Source of the DNA: Larsenimonas rhizosphaerae | GTDB taxonomy: Bacteria > Pseudomonadota > Gammaproteobacteria > Pseudomonadales > Halomonadaceae | DNA: 64,000 nt | Direction of reading: 5' to 3' | NCBI RefSeq assembly: GCF_023700005.1 | Contig: NZ_JAMLJK010000001.1 | Span: 1,282,996 to 1,346,995 of the forward strand | Shown: positions 35,073 to 44,716 of the stretch, one piece after another | How positions within the stretch are numbered: position 1 is the stretch's first letter | Layout: each line of letters opens with the position of its first letter | Program-made: the position numbers and the translations under genes | Notes under the pieces: generated by a model | What the model saw: only the letters and a program-made list of their open reading frames with translations | Told to the model about the DNA's origin: nothing | Database searches by the model: none

Positions 35073-35513
35073 ATGCGGCCCGATAAGTTTCTGATGCGTC
35101 GTCTTTCGGGATGCTTCAGCGCCGTCGTGCTTTCGCTGGTTTTCGTTCAGCCTGCCTCGGGCGCCTCGGGCGCATGGGTTGCAGACAGTGCTTCACTGAC
35201 CATGACCCAGAAGCACTGGTTTTACTACTCCGAGCCGCTTATGGCGCCTGATGACTCCGGAAATCGGATGATTACATCCGTAGGATGGCGATTCGAGGCA
35301 TCACCTCATCCGGCCTTGCAGGCTGAGCTGTGCAGCACATCACGCACGCGCTGCATTAATCTGGGGAAGGAGCGCGGTCAGACACGAGCCTTCAGGGGAT
35401 TGCCTGCTTCTGAAGTCATGCAGTTGCGTTTTTCCATGCCGGGGAAAGGGCGGCTACGTAAGGATGTGAATATCAAAAATATACAGGTCATCGTCAATTA
35501 CCATGAACGATGA
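35073..35513 (+). CDS. flhE: flagellar protein FlhE (periplasmic)
   Basis: 146 residues. A Sec signal peptide (about 1-30, ending PASGA) is followed by a small beta-rich domain: GAWVADSASLTMTQKHW, SVGWRFEASP, ELCSTSRTRCINL and GLPASEVMQLRF. Next come GKGRLRKDVNIKNIQVIVNY. The pattern of SRCVEL-like Cys and the final QVIVNY matches enteric FlhE, which acts in the periplasm as a regulator of flagellar export or a proton plug. FlhE is typical of flhBAE operons in peritrichous enterics; finding it after flhF is unusual. Start could instead be the Met seven codons later. Confidence 0.8.
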   Translation: MRPDKFLMRRLSGCFSAVVLSLVFVQPASGASGAWVADSASLTMTQKHWFYYSEPLMAPDDSGNRMITSVGWRFEASPHPALQAELCSTSRTRCINLGKERGQTRAFRGLPASEVMQLRFSMPGKGRLRKDVNIKNIQVIVNYHER

Positions 35514-35528
35514 CCTTGTTCTGGCTGA

Positions 35529-36026
35529 TCAGGCCTGGCCATAGAGGTTTGATCCGCCTCGTGCATGGGTCTGCCCATTACGACCATACAGCGACATGCC
35601 CGCAGCGTTATGCAGAAAGCGCAGCGCGCGCTGGTTATAGTCGGCACGTATGCCAAGCTTCAGTCCGTTGGACTGATTGAGCTGACTTGCCTGCACTACC
35701 TTGCGTTTAAAATCACTCCACTGACGCCCCAGACCATTGTTATTCATCAGGGTGGTCATTGCCTGTGCATGACGCTTGCCACCTGTGGCCTGGTCCACGA
35801 TCGTCAGGCGCTTCTGGCTCAGGGATTCAAGCAATTCAGCCTGCGCCGTCTTTTCTTCGGTCAGACGCGTAAACTGCTCGATGTCGGTTGCCTCCACATT
35901 ATCCAGCACTCGCTGTTCCTGTTGCAGAAGCACGATGAAGTGGTTAAGTGCCTTGTACTCTGCGACAAGCGCCTCAAGCAGCGGTTGGCGCAGAGGATGG
36001 CTGTGTGACGATGCAGTGGCGGTCAT
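35529..36026 (-). CDS. flgN: flagellar export chaperone FlgN
   Basis: 165 residues, mostly alpha-helical, with the FlgN-like LEALVAEYKALNHFIVLLQQEQ (first part, residues 15-34) and VEATDIEQFTRLTEEKT. The end is Gly/Ser/Asn-rich (ARGGSNLYGQA). FlgN keeps FlgK and FlgL soluble before export. It is directly downstream of flgM (3 nt gap) and convergent with flhE (15 nt gap). Somewhat longer than the enteric form (138). Confidence 0.85.
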   Translation of the reverse strand: MTATASSHSHPLRQPLLEALVAEYKALNHFIVLLQQEQRVLDNVEATDIEQFTRLTEEKTAQAELLESLSQKRLTIVDQATGGKRHAQAMTTLMNNNGLGRQWSDFKRKVVQASQLNQSNGLKLGIRADYNQRALRFLHNAAGMSLYGRNGQTHARGGSNLYGQA

Positions 36027-36029
36027 GGT

Positions 36030-36302
36030 TTATTTTTCCGAGACAAGTTCCTGAGCACTGGCGATAAGGCCATCCGCAATCTTGCCGGCATCAACTTCAA
36101 AACGCCCTTCACGAATGGCCTGCTTGATTTCATCAACACGTGCCGTATTGATGTCCTGCGATGTATCAGCCGCGTTGGACGGCGTGAACCTGGCTGAGGC
36201 CGGCTGGCTGACAGCCTGAGTCTGTTCGCTTTCCTTTTTGGCAACGCCACGTGCTTCTGTGGACGGGATGCTGGCAGGAACAACGTTTGAATTGATTTTC
36301 AT
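36030..36302 (-). CDS. flgM: anti-sigma-28 factor FlgM
   Basis: 90 residues, near the usual 97. The N-terminus is flexible and Ser/Ala/Gln-rich. The C-terminal half (TARVDEIKQAIREGRFEVDA, GKIADGLIASAQEL) is the conserved FliA-binding helix region. FlgM holds sigma-28 until the hook is complete and is then exported through the new basal body. It has its own sigma-28 promoter, located at 36358-36384, so it represses its own late expression. fliA itself is not in this window. Confidence 0.93.
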   Translation of the reverse strand: MKINSNVVPASIPSTEARGVAKKESEQTQAVSQPASARFTPSNAADTSQDINTARVDEIKQAIREGRFEVDAGKIADGLIASAQELVSEK

Positions 36303-36357
36303 CGTAAATAGCCCTTTGGAGATAATGTCGTGAGTCAGTATGTCTTTGATGTAGGCA

Positions 36358-36384
36358 TTATCGACGTAGACAGGGCCGACTTTA
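36358..36384 (-). promoter_or_regulatory. sigma-28 (FliA) promoter of flgMN
   Basis: Reading on the minus strand: TAAA (36384-36381), a 15-bp spacer, then GTCGATAA (36365-36358). This differs by one base from the FliA consensus TAAA-N15-GCCGATAA and has the exact spacing. Transcription would start about 50 nt before the flgM ATG. It makes flgM and flgN late (class 3) genes while flgA upstream is expressed separately. Confidence 0.8.
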
Positions 36385-36462
36385 TTGGGTTGAGGTGTAT
36401 TTTCGTATCAAAGTGTTACGATTAACAGCCCTCATGCAACCAGCGAATGAGTAAAGTACCAG

Positions 36463-37200
36463 CTAGAAATTCACCTGAACCTGATCAGGACCGGAAGCGA
36501 TGCCTCTCAGGATGGTGCCGCGCGATGTCTTGATGCGAACGGATTCACCACGTGCGGCACCATTCAATGCAATGCCTGCGCTGGTTAAATGAAACCCCTG
36601 GCCCCTGGCAATGACGCGTACGTCATGTCCTCGCTTGATCACCTGAGGTGATTTCACCATGGAGGTCAGGATGGGCGTATTCTGGCCAATGCGCCGTGTA
36701 GTGATCTGCCCTGTCAAAGTGTCTGCCGAGGTAGCCAGCCGGTTGGACAACGTGGTGAGGTCGCCGCTGACTGCCACAAGATCCCCTGAAGTAATACGGT
36801 GTCCCGCATTCAAGGGGCTCCGGGCCACATAATACGTGCCCTGTACGCTTACATCGGCCTGGAAGTAGCGGGTTTCGGGTGGCGAGCCTGGGCACTTTAC
36901 ACCCACCGTGATTCGCCCCCATGGGCGTCCGGCTGTCGGCATGAATGGTGCCGCTACAGGGCAGGGACCCAGCGCGCCATGAGGCATGTGAACCGTTACA
37001 TTTGCCTGTTCGGTACCCTGCAGGGCCCCCTGTTCCAGCACAAATGCCTTCAACTGCTCTTCAAGCACTGTATCCGGTGATGTCGATGAACCTGCCTGAG
37101 CCGTATTCACCACAGACAGGCATAGCCATACAAGGGCTGCTACGGAGAGGCGTACCCATTCTGTCGTTATTTTGACCTGGCGCATGCCCGCAATCTTCAT
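36463..37200 (-). CDS. flgA: flagellar P-ring assembly chaperone FlgA
   Basis: 245 residues with a Sec signal peptide (about 1-37, ending NTAQA). The mature part has the FlgA layout: an N-terminal region with VTVHMPHGALGPCPVAAPF, then the SAF domain (about 125-190, YYVARSPLNAGHRITSGDLVAVSG and the following VIKRGHDVRVIARG). The end QGFHLTSAGIALNGAARGES is typical. FlgA helps FlgI form the P ring in the periplasm. The ATG at 37200 is preceded by GAGGG with 7-nt spacing. It diverges from flgB. Confidence 0.94.
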   Translation of the reverse strand: MKIAGMRQVKITTEWVRLSVAALVWLCLSVVNTAQAGSSTSPDTVLEEQLKAFVLEQGALQGTEQANVTVHMPHGALGPCPVAAPFMPTAGRPWGRITVGVKCPGSPPETRYFQADVSVQGTYYVARSPLNAGHRITSGDLVAVSGDLTTLSNRLATSADTLTGQITTRRIGQNTPILTSMVKSPQVIKRGHDVRVIARGQGFHLTSAGIALNGAARGESVRIKTSRGTILRGIASGPDQVQVNF

Positions 37201-37254
37201 GGCTGGCCCTCGGTAGACGTGCGTATCGAAAAGTTACGCCATCCTATAAAAATT

Positions 37255-37273
37255 ACCATTGGTTACAAATGGT
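37255..37273. promoter_or_regulatory. short inverted repeat between flgA and flgB
   Basis: ACCATT and AATGGT form 6-bp inverted arms with a 7-nt centre, in the 180-bp region between divergent flgA and flgB. Slightly downstream is CGCTATTA (about 37282-37289). A FlhDC-type half-site is possible but the match is incomplete. Weak evidence. Confidence 0.25.
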
Positions 37274-37380
37274 GAAATAAAGCGCTATTAATGGCCTGTT
37301 CATCCGATGGCTATTTAAAAGGCTGAGATATTCTGCATCCTGGAAATCAAACTTTCGAATGACTCAATGGGTACGTCGTG

Positions 37381-37803
37381 ATGCTCGACAAACTTAATGA
37401 TTCGCTCAACTACTTTCAACAGGCGCTTAACCTTCGGGCTCAGCGTCAGGAAGTGTTATCGGCCAATATCGCCAATGCCGACACCCCCGGATTTCAGGCG
37501 CGCGATTTCGATTTCAGCAAGGCACTTGAAAAGGCGGTAACCGAGAGTAGCCCCGCTGGTGGTGGTGGCCTTGCGATGGCAAGAACCTCCTCCGCGCATA
37601 TCCCTGGACAGGGGGCGGGTGCCATGAGTAATCAGACGCTGGCTTACCGGATTCCGGCTCAGCCAAGTCTTGACGGCAATACCGTCGATATGGACATGGA
37701 GCGGGTCAACTTTGCCGAGAACGCCGTGCATTACCAGTCCGATCTTCAGATCCTCTCGAGCAAGATCAAGGGTTTAAAAGCTGCCATGCAGCCGGAGCGC
37801 TGA
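37381..37803 (+). CDS. flgB: flagellar proximal rod protein FlgB
   Basis: 140 residues from the ATG at 37381; a GTG one codon earlier is also possible. FlgB signature: LNLRAQRQEVLSANIANADTPGFQARDFDF (first part, residues 18-30), with the C-terminal MERVNFAENAVHYQSDLQIL helix. It forms the first rod ring on FliE. First gene of flgBCDEFGHIJ, all with small gaps. Confidence 0.95.
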   Translation: MLDKLNDSLNYFQQALNLRAQRQEVLSANIANADTPGFQARDFDFSKALEKAVTESSPAGGGGLAMARTSSAHIPGQGAGAMSNQTLAYRIPAQPSLDGNTVDMDMERVNFAENAVHYQSDLQILSSKIKGLKAAMQPER

Positions 37804-37806
37804 TAA

Positions 37807-38211
37807 ATGAGCATGTTCAATGTATTCAACATCGCCGGTTCAGCGCTGACTGCCCAGTCCCAGCGCATGAACACCACCGCCAGTAACCTGGCCAATGCCG
37901 ACAGCGTGGCCGGGCCGGATGGTGAGCCTTACCGGGCCAAGCATGTCCGGTTCGAGCTGGATGCTGCCCCCGGGCAGGCCACTGGAGGCGTGCGCGTTAC
38001 AGAAGTGCTGGAGGATCAATCGCCGTTTCGACTGGAGTTTGACCCCAAAAGCCCGATGGCTGATGACCAAGGATACGTTCGCAAGCCGAACGTCGACCCG
38101 GCAGCCGAGATGGTCAACATGATTTCGGCATCCAAGTCTTACCAGGCCAATGTCGAGGTGCTCAACACCAACAAGTCGCTCATGCTCAAAACGTTGACGC
38201 TGGGCGAATAA
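37807..38211 (+). CDS. flgC: flagellar proximal rod protein FlgC
   Basis: 134 residues, the same as Salmonella. [19 protein letters not shown] and [14 protein letters not shown] at the N-terminus form the axial D0 helix. [20 protein letters not shown] and [15 protein letters not shown] at the C-terminus pair with it. It follows flgB by 3 nt and forms part of the rod. Confidence 0.96.
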   Translation: MSMFNVFNIAGSALTAQSQRMNTTASNLANADSVAGPDGEPYRAKHVRFELDAAPGQATGGVRVTEVLEDQSPFRLEFDPKSPMADDQGYVRKPNVDPAAEMVNMISASKSYQANVEVLNTNKSLMLKTLTLGE

Positions 38212-38224
38212 CAGGGAGTCTGTC

Positions 38225-38905
38225 ATGGCTATCAGTGCATCGGCGCTCAGCGCCATTAACGGTACCGCCAACGCTTCCAGCAGCTCGCCCAGTGCGATGT
38301 CTTCCGATGCGGATGAGATGAAGGATCAGTTTCTGACGTTGCTGATTACACAGATGCAGAATCAGGATCCGCTGAATCCGATGGAAAACTCGGAAATGAC
38401 GTCTCAGCTGGCTCAGATCAATACCGTCAGTGGTATTTCCGAGCTTAATGAAACGCTGGCGGCCATCACCAAACAGATCAATACCACCCAGCAGCTGCAG
38501 GCTACTGCCCTGGTTGACAAGGGAGTAATGGTGTCCGGTAACGACATTCTGGTGGGTGAAGATGGGGTGATTACTCCATTCGGCATCTCTCTGGATGATC
38601 CGGCCAGCAATGTCACCGTGTCAATTCGGGACGCCGTAGGTAATACGGTGCGCACCTATGACATGGGTGCCATCGATGCCGGCACACAATCCTTCTACTG
38701 GGACGGCTCAATGGATGATGGGGGAGTTGCCGAGGCAGGCGCCGGTTACAAGTTCTCCATAGAGGCCAGTAACAGTGCAGGCAAGGTGCCTTCCACGGCG
38801 CTCGATTACGGCTTTGTTCGGGGGGTGAACACCATCAATGGTGAAACATCACTGGATATCGGCACCAGAGCCATTTCACTGGGTGATGTGTACCAGGTGC
38901 TTTAA
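38225..38905 (+). CDS. flgD: hook-capping protein FlgD
   Basis: 226 residues. The conserved N-terminal DQFLTLLITQMQNQDPLNPM with EMTSQLAQINTVSGI (residues about 34-75) is the FlgD cap and export region. Central FlgD Tudor-like and FnIII-like domains follow (ALVDKGVMVSGND, YWDGSMDDGG, GYKFSIEASN). It acts as a scaffold at the hook tip and is lost in the finished structure. Confidence 0.95.
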   Translation: MAISASALSAINGTANASSSSPSAMSSDADEMKDQFLTLLITQMQNQDPLNPMENSEMTSQLAQINTVSGISELNETLAAITKQINTTQQLQATALVDKGVMVSGNDILVGEDGVITPFGISLDDPASNVTVSIRDAVGNTVRTYDMGAIDAGTQSFYWDGSMDDGGVAEAGAGYKFSIEASNSAGKVPSTALDYGFVRGVNTINGETSLDIGTRAISLGDVYQVL

Positions 38906-38976
38906 GGCGTGCTTTTCAGGGGTTGTGCCCATGAGCGCGATCCTTCTATTCAAATGCATCACGAGGAATTGATCAC

Positions 38977-40170
38977 ATGTCATTTTCACAAGGCGTAAGC
39001 GGGCTTAATGCAGCCAACAGCAACCTGGACGTCATTGGTAACAACATCGCCAACTCGGCGACCGTTGGCTACAAGTCCAGCCGTGCCGAATTTGCCGACA
39101 TCTATGCTGGTGCCAAGGCGGGGCTGGGCGTCAAGGTCGCTGCAGTAACACAGAGCTTTGGCTCCGGGTCGATTGAAACAACCGGTCGCGATCTGGATCT
39201 GGCGATCAACGGAGAGGGGTTCTTCCGGTTCAATGACGGCTCACAGACGACCTATTCCCGTAATGGTCAGCTGACCATGACGTCTACCGGATTTCTGGCC
39301 AATGCATCCGGGTCATTCCTGACCGGTTATGCCGCGGGTCAGGGCACCGGGGGCGAGCCTGTTGCGTTACAGGTGCCGACGGATGCTCTCGCCGCGAAGG
39401 CAACGACGCAGGCAGAAGCGGTATTGAACCTGGATGCCAGTAGTGCAGGTCTGGCCGCGGCCAACTTTGAATCGGATGATGACCGGACCTATAGCTACTC
39501 CAATACCATGACGTCCTACGACTCCCAGGGCACGGCGCATGATATTGCCCTTTACTTTGCGAAGGATGATACAGCCGATAATACCTGGAATGTTTTTGCA
39601 TCCATCGATGGTGCTGATGTCGATGCAACAACCGGGCAACAACAGACCCTGACGTTCAATAATAGTGGCGTGCTTACCACCAACACTCCACTGGCGTTCA
39701 GCTTTGATCTGGGAACTGCAGTAAACAACCTCGACTTTGAACTCGATTTTGATGGTACCACCCAGTTCGGCAGTGACTTCAACCTCACCACGCTGGATCA
39801 GGATGGTTATACCTCCGGTGCGCTGGTCGGCATCTCCATTGAGGAGAATGGCACCTTGACCGCGAGCTACTCCAATGACCAGACCCAGGCGCTGGGGCAA
39901 TTGGCGCTGGCCAACTTCCGTAACATGCAGGGTCTTGAATCCGTCGGTGATAATGGCTGGGTTGAAACCACGGCCTCCGGTCAGCCGCTGCTGGGTACTG
40001 CCGGGAGTGGACAGCTGGGCAGCCTGATTGCCGGTGCCACTGAAGGTTCCAACGTGGATCTGTCTGCGCAGCTGGTCAACATGATCGTGGCACAGCGTAA
40101 TTATCAGGCCAACGCCCAGACCATCAAGACTCAGGATCAGATCCTGCAGACTCTGGTCACGCTGCGCTAA
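38977..40170 (+). CDS. flgE: flagellar hook protein FlgE
   Basis: 397 residues (Salmonella 403). N-terminal MSFSQGVSGLNAANSNLDVIG with NNIANSATVGYKSSRAEF (D0/D1), a TGRDLDLAINGEGFF central core motif, a variable surface domain, and the C-terminal LVNMIVAQRNYQANAQTIKT closing D0. It builds the hook joint between rod and filament. A 71-nt gap separates it from flgD; a leading RBS (GAGG) is at 38962-38970. Confidence 0.96.
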   Translation: MSFSQGVSGLNAANSNLDVIGNNIANSATVGYKSSRAEFADIYAGAKAGLGVKVAAVTQSFGSGSIETTGRDLDLAINGEGFFRFNDGSQTTYSRNGQLTMTSTGFLANASGSFLTGYAAGQGTGGEPVALQVPTDALAAKATTQAEAVLNLDASSAGLAAANFESDDDRTYSYSNTMTSYDSQGTAHDIALYFAKDDTADNTWNVFASIDGADVDATTGQQQTLTFNNSGVLTTNTPLAFSFDLGTAVNNLDFELDFDGTTQFGSDFNLTTLDQDGYTSGALVGISIEENGTLTASYSNDQTQALGQLALANFRNMQGLESVGDNGWVETTASGQPLLGTAGSGQLGSLIAGATEGSNVDLSAQLVNMIVAQRNYQANAQTIKTQDQILQTLVTLR

Positions 40171-40195
40171 TTATCACTAAACCGGGAGGACAGAC

Positions 40196-40954
40196 ATGGA
40201 TCGGATGATTTATACCGCGCTCTCCGGCGCGCAACAAACCCTCGAGCGGCAGGCTGTTGTCGCCAACAACCTGTCCAATGTCTCAACGACCGGTTTCAAA
40301 TCGCAATTGTCTGCCTTTCGGGCCGTTCCCATTCAGGGGGACGGCCTGGCAACGCGCTCTGTGGTGGCAGACACCACGCCGGGCGCTGACTATTCCGAAG
40401 GCATGATCGAGGAAACCGGCCGTTCTCTTGATGTGGCCATCGATGGGGACGGGTGGCTGGCGGTAGACGATGGTAATGGGCGTGAAGTCTATACCCGTGA
40501 TGGCCGGTTGCGAGTGGATGCCACCGGGCTTTTGATGTCCGGCGGAAAGCCGGTCATGGGCGAAGGCGGACCTGTAGTACTTCCTCTTAATGCCTCCTTC
40601 TCCGTAGCTTCCGATGGCACGATTTCAGCCCTGGGTCTTGGGGATCAACCCAATACATTGGCCGAAGTAGGGCGTTTGAAGCTCGTTAATCCCGGCAACG
40701 AAATGATGAAAAGAGGCGATGATGGCCTCTTCAGGATGCAGGCTGATGCCAACGGCAATCCTGCACCGCCCAGACTGCCGGGAGATGATGGCGTCTCTCT
40801 TGTATCAGGCGCACTGGAGAGCAGTAACGTCAATGCTACTGAAGCCATGGTGGCCATGATCGATAACGCCCGTCGCTTCGAAATGAATATGCGCATGGTT
40901 GATACTGCTGACGAAAACGAACAGCGTGCCAACCAGTTGTTGTCACTGACTTGA
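40196..40954 (+). CDS. flgF: flagellar rod protein FlgF
   Basis: 252 residues (Salmonella 251). MDRMIYTALSGAQQTLERQA and [18 protein letters not shown] identify it, with the flagellar basal body rod domain, EETGRSLDVAIDGDGWLAV and the C-terminal MVAMIDNARRFEMNMRMVDT helix. It forms part of the proximal rod between FlgB/C and FlgG. It is 25 nt after flgE and 12 nt before flgG. Confidence 0.95.
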   Translation: MDRMIYTALSGAQQTLERQAVVANNLSNVSTTGFKSQLSAFRAVPIQGDGLATRSVVADTTPGADYSEGMIEETGRSLDVAIDGDGWLAVDDGNGREVYTRDGRLRVDATGLLMSGGKPVMGEGGPVVLPLNASFSVASDGTISALGLGDQPNTLAEVGRLKLVNPGNEMMKRGDDGLFRMQADANGNPAPPRLPGDDGVSLVSGALESSNVNATEAMVAMIDNARRFEMNMRMVDTADENEQRANQLLSLT

Positions 40955-40966
40955 TGAGGTAACACG

Positions 40967-41749
40967 ATGATTCGTTCTCTCTGGATCGCCAAGACCGGGC
41001 TGGATGCTCAGCAGACCAAGCTTGATGTGGTATCCAATAACCTGGCCAACGTCAGTACGACCGGTTTCAAGCGCTCCCGTGCTGCATTTGAAGATTTGCT
41101 TTATCAAAATGCCCGTCAGCCAGGGGCAATGACGTCTGTTCAGACCAATCTGCCTTCCGGTCTTCAGATTGGTACCGGCGTACAGCAGGTGGCTACAGAG
41201 CGCCTCCATACCCAGGGCAATCTGGAAGAAACCGGTAATGCCAAGGATATGGCCATCAATGGCGGTGGCTTTTTTACAGTACAGATGCCGGATGGCACCC
41301 TGGCTTACACTCGTGATGGCTCATTCGAACTTGACCAGAATGGCCAGCTGGTAACTTCCAGTGGTTTTCCAATTCAGCCGGCTATCGTCGTGCCGGCAAA
41401 TGCCCTGTCAATCTCGGTGAGCCAGGATGGCATCGTGTCCGTGACTCAGCCTGGCGATTCACAGAGCAATCAGATTGGTCAGATTCAGCTGACCACCTTC
41501 ATCAATAATTCAGGCCTGCAAAGCATGGGGAATAACCTGTATGCCGAAACCACGGCATCAGGCGCTCCGACTGACAGTATCCCGGGCAATAACGGGGCTG
41601 GTCTGATCGAGCAGAACTATCTCGAAACGTCCAACGTCAACGTGGTCGAGGAAATGGTCAACATGATTGCCACCCAGCGGGCCTACGAAATCAATTCCAA
41701 GGCCGTATCCACGTCTGACCAGATGCTTCAGCGTCTGACTCAGCTCTGA
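40967..41749 (+). CDS. flgG: flagellar distal rod protein FlgG
   Basis: 260 residues, exactly the enteric length. [20 protein letters not shown] and [20 protein letters not shown] identify it, with [30 protein letters not shown] and the final [20 protein letters not shown]. It makes the distal rod through the P and L rings. Highly conserved, no oddity. Confidence 0.97.
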   Translation: MIRSLWIAKTGLDAQQTKLDVVSNNLANVSTTGFKRSRAAFEDLLYQNARQPGAMTSVQTNLPSGLQIGTGVQQVATERLHTQGNLEETGNAKDMAINGGGFFTVQMPDGTLAYTRDGSFELDQNGQLVTSSGFPIQPAIVVPANALSISVSQDGIVSVTQPGDSQSNQIGQIQLTTFINNSGLQSMGNNLYAETTASGAPTDSIPGNNGAGLIEQNYLETSNVNVVEEMVNMIATQRAYEINSKAVSTSDQMLQRLTQL

Positions 41750-41765
41750 CAACGGTAGTGCCGGC

Positions 41766-42461
41766 ATGATGACACAGGGCAGGCAGGGGCGAGATATCTT
41801 CAAGACGGTTGTTGTGGTGTGCATGGCGCTTTCCATGACGGCCTGCGCCTATATTCCTCGTCAGAATATTGTTCAGGGGCCAACCACCTCACCGCCTCAG
41901 CCCGCTCCGGTAGCGGTAGCCAATGGCTCCATTTACCAGGCCAATTATGTTCGTCCTCTGTTTGAAGATCGTCGGCCCCGTGGCATTGGTGACATCCTGA
42001 CGATTGAATTGAATGAAGATGTCAGTGCGACCAAGAGTTCGGCAGCCAATGCCAGTCGGAATGGATCCGCCACGCTGGGTATCACTACCGTTCCGCGAAT
42101 TACCGGCGGGCTGGTGACTCCGGATCAGAATATGGACATGAGTGGCGGGTCTGATTTCAACGGCTCGGGTGGCGCCAGCGCAGCCAATACCTTTGTCGGC
42201 ACCATTACCGTGACTGTCATGGATGTACTGCCCAACGGCAATCTGCGAGTGGCCGGCGAGAAGCAGATCGGCATCAATCAGGGCGCTGAATACATTCGCT
42301 TTTCCGGGGTGGTCAATCCGGCATTTATTACCACTGCCAATACGATTGAATCCACTCAGGTCGCGGATGCCCGTCTTGAGTACTACGGCGATGGATACAT
42401 TGATGAAGCACAGCGGATGGGTTGGCTGCAGCGCTTCTTTCTTAATATCTCACCCTTTTAG
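41766..42461 (+). CDS. flgH: flagellar L-ring protein FlgH (lipoprotein)
   Basis: 231 residues. The signal peptide ends in a lipobox (SMTAC, Cys at about residue 27), so the protein is lipid-anchored in the outer membrane. Conserved L-ring stretches include [58 protein letters not shown] and [10 protein letters not shown]. The L ring is a bushing for the rod in the outer membrane. Confidence 0.95.
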   Translation: MMTQGRQGRDIFKTVVVVCMALSMTACAYIPRQNIVQGPTTSPPQPAPVAVANGSIYQANYVRPLFEDRRPRGIGDILTIELNEDVSATKSSAANASRNGSATLGITTVPRITGGLVTPDQNMDMSGGSDFNGSGGASAANTFVGTITVTVMDVLPNGNLRVAGEKQIGINQGAEYIRFSGVVNPAFITTANTIESTQVADARLEYYGDGYIDEAQRMGWLQRFFLNISPF

Positions 42462-42478
42462 TCAAACGCGGGTATCAC

Positions 42479-43597
42479 ATGATGATGACCACATTGAATC
42501 GATGGCTGTCTGTACTGATGAGTGCCTTGCTGCTCACATGTTCCGGCGCGGCGAGCGCGGCACCCCTCAAGGATATTGCCACCATCGCTGGTGTTCGTGA
42601 AAACCCTATCATTGGTTACGGACTGGTCGTCGGTCTCGATAATTCCGGTGATCAGACAACACAGGCGCCCTTTACCGGTCAGGCGCTGCGCAACATGCTG
42701 TCGCAGCTCGGCATCACGGTACCCACAGGCAGCAACATGCAGCTTAAAAACGTGGCGGCGGTCATGGTAACGGCCAAGCTGCCACCCTTTGCAAGCCCGG
42801 GCCAGGCTGTTGATGTCGTGGTGTCCTCAGTGGGTAATGCCAAGAGCCTGCGCGGCGGTACGTTGTTGATGACCCCCCTCAAGGGAGCTGATGGACAGGT
42901 GTATGCGCTTGCCCAGGGGAACGTACTGATCGGCGGGGCCGGCGCTTCAGCAGGTGGCTCCAGTATTGCGGTCAATCAGTTGTCTGCAGGACGTGTCGTC
43001 GATGGCGCGATCATCGAACGGAGCGTGCCTCTGGATCTGGCTACGGATGGGCGGATGACGCTTGAGCTCAAGGATGCCGATTTCAATACGGCGCTTGATA
43101 CCATGAATTCGATCAATCGAAGCTTTGGCAGGCCGATTGCACGGGCACTTAACTCACGTACGATCGAGCTGAGGGCACCGATTGAAAAATCAGCGCAGGT
43201 CGCCTTTCTGGCCCAGATTCAGCGGGTGGATGTGGGCACCGGGGCGCCGTCACCCAAGGTGGTCATCAATCAGCGTACCGGATCGGTCGTCATGAATGGC
43301 ACCGTGACGCTTAGTCAGGCGGCAGTAGCCCACGGCAACCTGTCCGTAGTAATCGATAACAATCCGATTGTGTCCCAGCCCAATGCGCTGGCCGGTGGCA
43401 ATACGGCCGTGGTGCCGAATGCCGATGTCTCCCTGCAGGAAGGGGATGGCTCGCTGCAGGTGATCAACGCCAGTGCCCGTCTGTCGGATGTGGTCAATGC
43501 TCTTAATGCTCTGGGGGCGACACCGACGGATCTGATGTCGATCCTTCAGGCACTGAAAACGTCTGGTGCCCTTCATGCTGAACTGGATGTGATATAG
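42479..43597 (+). CDS. flgI: flagellar P-ring protein FlgI
   Basis: 372 residues (Salmonella 365). The signal peptide (about 1-28, ending GAASA) is cleaved before [40 protein letters not shown] and [19 protein letters not shown] follow. The closing [19 protein letters not shown] is typical. It forms the ring in the peptidoglycan layer, assisted by FlgA. It follows flgH by 17 nt. Confidence 0.96.
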   Translation: MMMTTLNRWLSVLMSALLLTCSGAASAAPLKDIATIAGVRENPIIGYGLVVGLDNSGDQTTQAPFTGQALRNMLSQLGITVPTGSNMQLKNVAAVMVTAKLPPFASPGQAVDVVVSSVGNAKSLRGGTLLMTPLKGADGQVYALAQGNVLIGGAGASAGGSSIAVNQLSAGRVVDGAIIERSVPLDLATDGRMTLELKDADFNTALDTMNSINRSFGRPIARALNSRTIELRAPIEKSAQVAFLAQIQRVDVGTGAPSPKVVINQRTGSVVMNGTVTLSQAAVAHGNLSVVIDNNPIVSQPNALAGGNTAVVPNADVSLQEGDGSLQVINASARLSDVVNALNALGATPTDLMSILQALKTSGALHAELDVI

Positions 43598-43605
43598 GAG
43601 GCCTT

Positions 43606-44712
43606 ATGGATTTATCCTCTAAATTTGCACTTGATGTTCAGGGGGTATCCCGGCTCAAGTTCACGGCTCGACAGGATCAGCAGGAAGGCCTGAAGCAGAC
43701 TGCCAGACAATTTGAAGCCATGTTGATGCAGATGATGCTGAAAGGCATGCGTGACACGGTGCCTGAAAGCGGTCTTCTGGGTAGCAATCAAACCAAAATG
43801 TATCAGTCCATGATGGATCAACAATGGGCGCAGACCATGTCCGGCCAGGGCATCGGCATTGCGGACATGCTGATCAAGCAGCTGGGCGGCAAGGATGTGC
43901 CTGCGGTCAATGATGCGAGTCCTGAGGCGCTGCATGCCAGCCAGCCCCTGGTGGCGGGCATCCCGGTAGGTACACCTGGCGAGCTCAAGCAGGAATGGAT
44001 ACGTGATAACCGGCAGGCACGGGATACCACGTCATCCGGTGACTGGTTCAAGGCGCAGGTACTTGTGGCCGAGCAGGCGGAGACGCGCGTTGTTACTCCT
44101 GCGCGCTCTGCTGACGCCTCATCACTTCCCACGCATGTTCAGGCCTTCATTGACAAGGTTGGCGCTGCAGCCGAGCGCATCAGTGCGGTAGCCGGTGTCT
44201 CGAGTCGTCTGATCGTGGCGCAGGCAGCCCTTGAAACCGGCTGGGGGCGGCATGAAATTGCCGCGGCCGATGGCAGCAAAAGCCATAACCTGTTCAATAT
44301 CAAGGCGACCTCGGGCTGGCAGGGAGAGCGAGCCGATGTAATGACGACCGAATATGCCGGGAAGGAAGCCTACCGGATGAAAGATGGATTCAGGGTCTAT
44401 CATTCCTATGAGCAATCCTTTCAGGATTACGCACGTCTTCTGACGGAAAACAGCCGTTACGATGGCGTGGTGGCTGCTGAAAGTGATGAAGCTGCTGCAT
44501 GGCAGCTTCAAAATAGTGGCTACGCTACGGATCCGCAGTATGCACGTAAGCTCATTTCCATCATGTCGCAGCTTCCAGAGCACCTGGGGAAGGCTGTCGC
44601 ATCATCAGGGAGTGTCAGTGAGCCTTCCGCCAGTGGTCGCCTGACGGGCGCCTCATCGGATGACCGCCTTGCTCGCTATACCCTTGATCAAACTCCCTCC
44701 CGCATTTTCTGA
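43606..44712 (+). CDS. flgJ: flagellum-specific peptidoglycan hydrolase FlgJ
   Basis: 368 residues (Salmonella 316). The N-terminal rod-cap domain (ARQFEAMLMQMMLKGMRDTV, SMMDQQWAQTMSGQGIGIAD) is joined by an extended linker (about 100-165) to a C-terminal GH73 glucosaminidase. The enzyme part has LIVAQAALETGWGRHEIAAA and KSHNLFNIKATSGWQGE, with the catalytic Glu in LETGWG. It opens the wall for rod growth. The linker explains the extra length. Confidence 0.95.
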   Translation: MDLSSKFALDVQGVSRLKFTARQDQQEGLKQTARQFEAMLMQMMLKGMRDTVPESGLLGSNQTKMYQSMMDQQWAQTMSGQGIGIADMLIKQLGGKDVPAVNDASPEALHASQPLVAGIPVGTPGELKQEWIRDNRQARDTTSSGDWFKAQVLVAEQAETRVVTPARSADASSLPTHVQAFIDKVGAAAERISAVAGVSSRLIVAQAALETGWGRHEIAAADGSKSHNLFNIKATSGWQGERADVMTTEYAGKEAYRMKDGFRVYHSYEQSFQDYARLLTENSRYDGVVAAESDEAAAWQLQNSGYATDPQYARKLISIMSQLPEHLGKAVASSGSVSEPSASGRLTGASSDDRLARYTLDQTPSRIF

Positions 44713-44716
44713 TCAT

